A DNA stretch of 64,000 nucleotides from DATKBT01 sp035546295 (lineage in GTDB: Bacteria > Acidobacteriota > Thermoanaerobaculia > Multivoradales > Multivoraceae). Every line of letters begins with the position of its first letter. Within the stretch, counting starts at the first letter, position 1. The notes beneath the pieces are model-generated. The model was not told where the DNA came from. It did no database searches and worked only from the letters and a program-made list of their open reading frames with translations. The stretch is taken from positions 60,219 to 124,218 of the forward strand of contig DATKBT010000021.1 of the NCBI GenBank assembly GCA_035546295.1. Reading direction: 5' to 3'. A program made the translations under genes and the position numbers. Below, one piece after another: positions 61,301 to 64,000 of this stretch.

Positions 61301-62421
61301 ACCACCACCTCGATCGTCTGCGTCGATCCGGCGGTCCAGTTCGAGGTGACCGTGACGGTGAGGCCGTCCTCCTCGGCGCCGTCGCCGCTGGCATCGGCAG
61401 TGGGAGTCCCGTCCAGCTCCGGCTGGACCTCGGCGCCCAGGTAAGGGCCGGTGACCTTGATCTGGTGGCGGGGGCCGTTAGAGGCCAGGAGCGTCGCGTA
61501 GCTGTCCGGGAGGTCACCCCAATCGGACAGGACTCCGCTGGGCTCGTCGAACGGATCGTTTTCCTGGCCGTTCTTGGCCGGTGAGTGGTGGGACAGCCCG
61601 CTGATGAAGAAGATCCCCTCGCCGCCGCAGTTCGCGCCCCCGGCTCCGAGGTCGACCGACCACTCGTAGACCATCGACCATTCCCAGTCGTAGTCGATCG
61701 AACCGACCGTACCGCTGTAGGTCGGGTACCCCGGAACCGCGGTGGCGTCGTTGCCGTAGACGGCCCGGTCCGGAGAGCTCCAGGAAGCGACGGCGGTACC
61801 GCCGTCGTAGAGGTTCCATCCGGGGGTGGTGTTGGCCTGGTAGGTGTTGACGTTGGCAACCCACGACGTGGAGGCGACGGTGCCCGGCGGCCAGTCCGCG
61901 GCGGGCGAGCTGGCGCCGCAGGTCGGATCGGACACCCAGTCGCTGGCAGGCGGTCCGGACGTGTTGGCGCAACCGAACCCCTGCTGCCAGGTCCAGGCGT
62001 TATCCGGCGAACCCGGGGCGCACTCGAGGGTGAACGCGGCGAACTCGGAGTCGACGAGGCGATCGCAGGGTCGAGGCGGCCCCCAGCCCACGCTCTGGGT
62101 GTAGGCACGCGTCGAGCTGCACACCACGTCGTTGACGCCGTGGTCCACCACCAGCGCGACGTACAGCGTCGTGGTCGGGGCGTGGTAGTAGGAGTAGAGG
62201 ACGCTCCCGTTCTGCGAGACGGCGTACTGGTTGTACAGCGCGTCGTCGCCGTCGCCGTGGTAGAGGCCGTTGACCGTCGGCTGTCGCGCGGCCGCGCTCC
62301 CGCTGAGGAGCGACAGCGTGATCACGGCGGTCGCCCAGGCCAGGTCGGCTGTGCGAGAACCCAGCATCGGGCGTGTCCGGCCACACGGATCCGCTGGAGC
62401 GGGCAAGATTACAGACATCAT
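58339..62421 (-). CDS. Secreted gingipain-like (C25) cysteine peptidase with GEVED domain
   Basis: A 1,360-residue protein with a signal peptide (WATAVITLSLLSGSAAA). An N-terminal beta-rich region with several Cys pairs is followed by a GEVED-type domain (GWFDWNGDGDFGDAGE ... DGEVEDHLFSAG, around residues 330-470). A fibronectin-like stretch comes next, and a C-terminal C25 peptidase domain. The catalytic His is in LFSGHSSPTVWAF near residue 1229 and the Cys in MVPLACETTYD near residue 1263. The ATG at 62421 has AGGGGGT a few bases upstream. The stop overlaps the lasso precursor start, so it heads the lasso operon. It may process the exported peptide or be unrelated cargo; the C25 family also includes sortase-like PorU. 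Confidence 0.85.
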   Translation of the reverse strand: MMSVILPAPADPCGRTRPMLGSRTADLAWATAVITLSLLSGSAAARQPTVNGLYHGDGDDALYNQYAVSQNGSVLYSYYHAPTTTLYVALVVDHGVNDVVCSSTRAYTQSVGWGPPRPCDRLVDSEFAAFTLECAPGSPDNAWTWQQGFGCANTSGPPASDWVSDPTCGASSPAADWPPGTVASTSWVANVNTYQANTTPGWNLYDGGTAVASWSSPDRAVYGNDATAVPGYPTYSGTVGSIDYDWEWSMVYEWSVDLGAGGANCGGEGIFFISGLSHHSPAKNGQENDPFDEPSGVLSDWGDLPDSYATLLASNGPRHQIKVTGPYLGAEVQPELDGTPTADASGDGAEEDGLTVTVTSNWTAGSTQTIEVVVSNAPVGGATLGGWFDWNGDGDFGDAGEFSTWSGLADGTHTLSVTVGSAFDWQSDDLAVRLRLFSSGATAPGGSLDQGDFSGEATDGEVEDHLFSAGALPVTLNSFISEVGGGELAVRWQTASETENVAFELWGLVGGAWRPLSELVETRGSSSALPQTYEVRVELTEGVSALRLVDYDFRGRVERFGPFSLGAEYGEEQPVRRIDWSGPRARREARLRDLGFSETGKSVRVASSSGSRTLAGAERWRRLREGGALGAPASIDRGPSGGSIRVGDAARREVQVEPGALTHLAVRGDGIQRVTYEEIRDGGLDLAGVRARDVAVTFRGEPVPRWIGGPSAFGPGSAIEFLGRGPSGGDALYIDANLYQVTLDRSRVEDAKSLSVGRATSPSRGHLREVWVDRPVSFHVQSPTGDPWIERTVLTRAGIPNTIALELPVDGSVLDGASRLTVVLGAITDLPDQVDASGRLLPEHNVEVWFRGAQSAALTPLATASRSGNGEWTIEATIPNGELGTGVNQVELRFSTEYLFSLVVLDRYGARYPSPYVGPTLDFARDPNARGYRIEGFATTGIVAYAEADKGLTRLDPRIVASPGDTASPGFAASPVGYSAELRDVKAEHFWVTEAPHRPQVFTTEAPGDLLSGVSDLLVLSESSFVGTPALEEYVRQRSDLNPVVIDLEDVYNAYGFGMALPSAITDFLRARDALSPYSHVQLVGADCFDRQNYVSDCVSFVPLPSAPVDLSIYSPSQNELVDLDGDGVGDKAIAQFSVRDESELARIVDKTAQWDASGLSSSQTALLIAEETDGIHDFRAQADRLRGHLGWEGTEILDLSDHPAIATARSAMRSALDAGRALTLFSGHSSPTVWAFRSLLTTSNASDLTNAEQPTLMVPLACETTYDISPSANVLGHQLLFGEGSGVVAISGAVALASLGDNEQMARHVLSGLERGLTLGEAVLAGRQALGASFQTLQDNWLTQGDVALKLQSRAGGAQ

Positions 62422-62968
62422 AGACCCCCTGCCTCATGCAGGCGACGAGCATTCGTGATGTCGCCGGCCACCCCTCTCCGAACGGAGGACCAGCAGAAAA
62501 AGGGACGGAATGGAACCCCAGCGAAGGAGACCCTACAGGGGCTTCGTCCCGGGGATCCGAGCACAGCCATTGGACGGCGTACGAGAGATCATAGCACTCC
62601 TGAAGGGGGTTCCCGGAGTCGTTCCGCAGTTGCATCGGCGGCTCGCCGATGCCGTCCTCAGCAGGTCGCCTCCGAAAACCCGAGAAGCTTGAAAACCCGT
62701 GGCGCCGCCGCAGCCGCGTGGCTGGCCGAGCAGAGGGTCCGCCGGGAGGTCGCCGTCCTCCATCTCGACTGCTCTCGCTCTCGCTGGTCTTCCGACAATG
62801 GGTGTCGCAGTATCCTCCAAGCGACTCCATTTCTGGAGCTCTCTTTCGAATCATGAATCCCGACGGACCACACTCCATCGCTCATCGAATCGAAAACGCC
62901 GCGTTGAGCCGCGCCAACGCCGGGGGGCCCGAGCCCCGACGATCCGAATCCGTTCCGACCATCGGCGG
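62422..62968. other. Long divergent intergenic region upstream of the C25-lasso operon
   Basis: About 550 bases without a convincing gene; short open frames on both strands show no known family and lack ribosome-binding sites. It must contain the promoter of the C25-lasso operon and of the AAA gene. A TATGAT at 62588-62593 (minus strand) is a possible -10 box but lacks a -35 partner. GAAAACCCG occurs twice near 62676-62702. Confidence 0.5.
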
Positions 62969-63583
62969 ATGAGTGCGGGGGTGGAGCGGTATTCGGCGGT
63001 GCGGTACAGCGAGAGCAGCGGACTCCGAAAGCTCGCCTTCATCGGCAGCCACGGGGTCGGCAAGACGACACTGACCTACGGGCTCGCCGCGCGGCTCAAG
63101 GCCCGCGACGTTCCGCTCGAGGTGCTGGTCGAGGTCGCCCGCCGTTGCCCGCTGCCGCTCAACGAGGACACCGATTTCGCCGCGCAGTCCTGGATCCTCC
63201 ACACCCAGATCGCCGACGAGCTGGCGGCGTCGACCCGCTATCCGCTGGTCCTCTGCGACCGCTCGATCCTCGACAACTACGTCTACCTCGTGCTGGCCGA
63301 GGGACGCCAGCCCGAGCTCGAGCCGATGATCGGGAACTGGCTCGCGACCTACGATCTGCTGGTTCACGTTCCGATCGTCGAGGGAGCGCCGGTGATGGCC
63401 GACGGCGTGCGCTCGACCGACGTCGGGTTCCAGGCGGCGGTGGAACAGCGATTGACGACCGAGATCGCTCACTTCGGGGTCGCGCCGCTGCAACTCGATC
63501 CCGCGGACCGGGAGGGCTGGCTCGACACGGTCGAGGAGGCGGTGGTCGAGCGCCTCGCCCCGCCGCAGCTCGAGCTGCTCTGA
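62969..63583 (+). CDS. P-loop NTPase/kinase-like protein (AAA domain)
   Basis: A 204-residue P-loop protein with Walker A FIGSHGVGKTTLTYG near residue 25, a lid/substrate region LVEVARRCPLPLNEDTDFAAQ, and the DRS motif LVLCDRSILDNYVYLVL. This is the layout of NadR-like or nucleoside/nicotinamide-kinase-like AAA proteins. The substrate is not known. The ATG at 62969 precedes RYSESSGLRKLAF, where the fold begins. Divergent from the C25-lasso operon. Confidence 0.75.
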   Translation: MSAGVERYSAVRYSESSGLRKLAFIGSHGVGKTTLTYGLAARLKARDVPLEVLVEVARRCPLPLNEDTDFAAQSWILHTQIADELAASTRYPLVLCDRSILDNYVYLVLAEGRQPELEPMIGNWLATYDLLVHVPIVEGAPVMADGVRSTDVGFQAAVEQRLTTEIAHFGVAPLQLDPADREGWLDTVEEAVVERLAPPQLELL

Positions 63584-63678
63584 GGGGCGCTCCTGGTGCG
63601 CCTTCTCTCCTTCATTCGGTGGCAGGAGCTCGGCGGGCACCGGGGGCGCCGCGCCAGAGTGCCTGCTGCGCGGACCCT

Positions 63679-64000
63679 TCAGTCGCAGTCGAAGGCCGAC
63701 GTGTCGCGGATCGGCTGGAAGGGAATCCCCAGCGCGTTCTCATACGCGCGCACCGCACCCGTCCCGGTGTCGGTGACCGTGATCCGCGCCTCGACGTCGG
63801 TGAGGCCGCCGCCGAAGACCCAGTAGCGGCCGTTGAACGCGCAGGCGTCGAGCACCTTGATCACCACCTCGAGGTTCTCCGGGTCGAAGAACCAGAAGAC
63901 GCCGGTATCGGCGGTGAGCCCCTCGGGCCTGCCGATGCCCGAGCTCGCCGCCGTCGACCACTCGATCTCGACCTCGAAGCGGCCGCCTCCCAGCACCAGG
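63679..64000 (-). CDS. C-terminal domain of a secreted protein typical of Acidobacteriota (partial)
   Basis: Only the C-terminal ~106 residues are in the window; the N-terminus lies beyond the right edge. The visible part reads GGGRFEVEIEWSTA, FWFFDPENLEVVIKVLDACA, NGRYWVFGGGLTDVEARI and ends with a Cys near the C-terminus (TSAFDCD). I associate this repeated ending, with a Cys before and after, with many large secreted Acidobacteriota proteins; its role is unknown. A disulfide between the two Cys is likely. Confidence 0.7.
   Translation of the reverse strand, partial: LVLGGGRFEVEIEWSTAASSGIGRPEGLTADTGVFWFFDPENLEVVIKVLDACAFNGRYWVFGGGLTDVEARITVTDTGTGAVRAYENALGIPFQPIRDTSAFDCD

Noticed and set aside
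62510..62885. Small genes in the long gap upstream of the C25 peptidase
   Set aside because: Frames of 60-95 codons on both strands have no ribosome-binding sites, no known family and poor codon-position bias.

Overview
The window is G+C-rich chromosomal DNA with short intergenic gaps and many stop/start overlaps of the GTGA, ATGA or TGATG type. The best taxonomic hint is Acidobacteriota. A PadR regulator is translationally coupled to a large duplicated FtsX-type permease (the 'acidobacterial duplicated orphan permease' arrangement). A split alternative complex III operon opens the window. A C-terminal domain at the right edge is of a kind I associate with secreted Acidobacteriota proteins. 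The assignment rests on gene content only, since no rRNA or tRNA is present. I see no prophage, insertion sequence or CRISPR array.

Layout. Positions 1-5637 (minus): alternative complex III, a quinol:electron-acceptor oxidoreductase, as pentaheme cytochrome (ActA), molybdopterin-type and Fe-S proteins (ActB in two pieces), NrfD (ActC) and the start of ActD. Positions 5554-10541: a methyltransferase, enoyl-CoA hydratase, small zinc-ribbon and lipoprotein genes, an R2-like ligand-binding oxidase and an M20 peptidase. Positions 10854-17143: TamA-TamB. Positions 17304-22561 (minus): YchF, a broken AraC regulator, a histidine phosphatase, and an SDR with two MaoC-fold hydratases. Positions 22967-26691: RsmE and the dapB-dapA-dapD lysine/peptidoglycan operon, preceded by a strong promoter and an intrinsic terminator. 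Positions 26752-30615: a poorly characterised pair, an HExxH metallopeptidase and a ComEC-like metallo-beta-lactamase-fold protein. Positions 30637-36998: membrane glycosyltransferases, a frameshifted PLP decarboxylase, DoxX, a small membrane transporter and a sulfatase remnant. Positions 37082-54325: PadR-permease, a SurA/DsbA-like protein, Nudix, PDZ, chorismate synthase, aldo/keto reductase, an NDH-SelD fusion with a sugar kinase, BolA, a proline-racemase-family dehydratase and a DUF885 protein.

Positions 54471-62421 hold the most interesting locus. It is a lasso-peptide-type RiPP cluster whose precursor gene is translationally coupled to an upstream secreted gingipain-like (C25) cysteine peptidase. 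The order on the minus strand is C25 peptidase, precursor, asparagine-synthetase-like cyclase, HPr-kinase-like protein. A PqqD-like leader-binding gene (B1) lies on the opposite strand, between 35-bp inverted repeats. No B2 leader peptidase and no exporter are visible.

Several genes look damaged: an in-frame stop in the AraC gene, a frameshift in the decarboxylase, a 5'-truncated sulfatase, and an SDR lacking its catalytic tyrosine. Real decay and assembly error cannot be told apart from the sequence alone.
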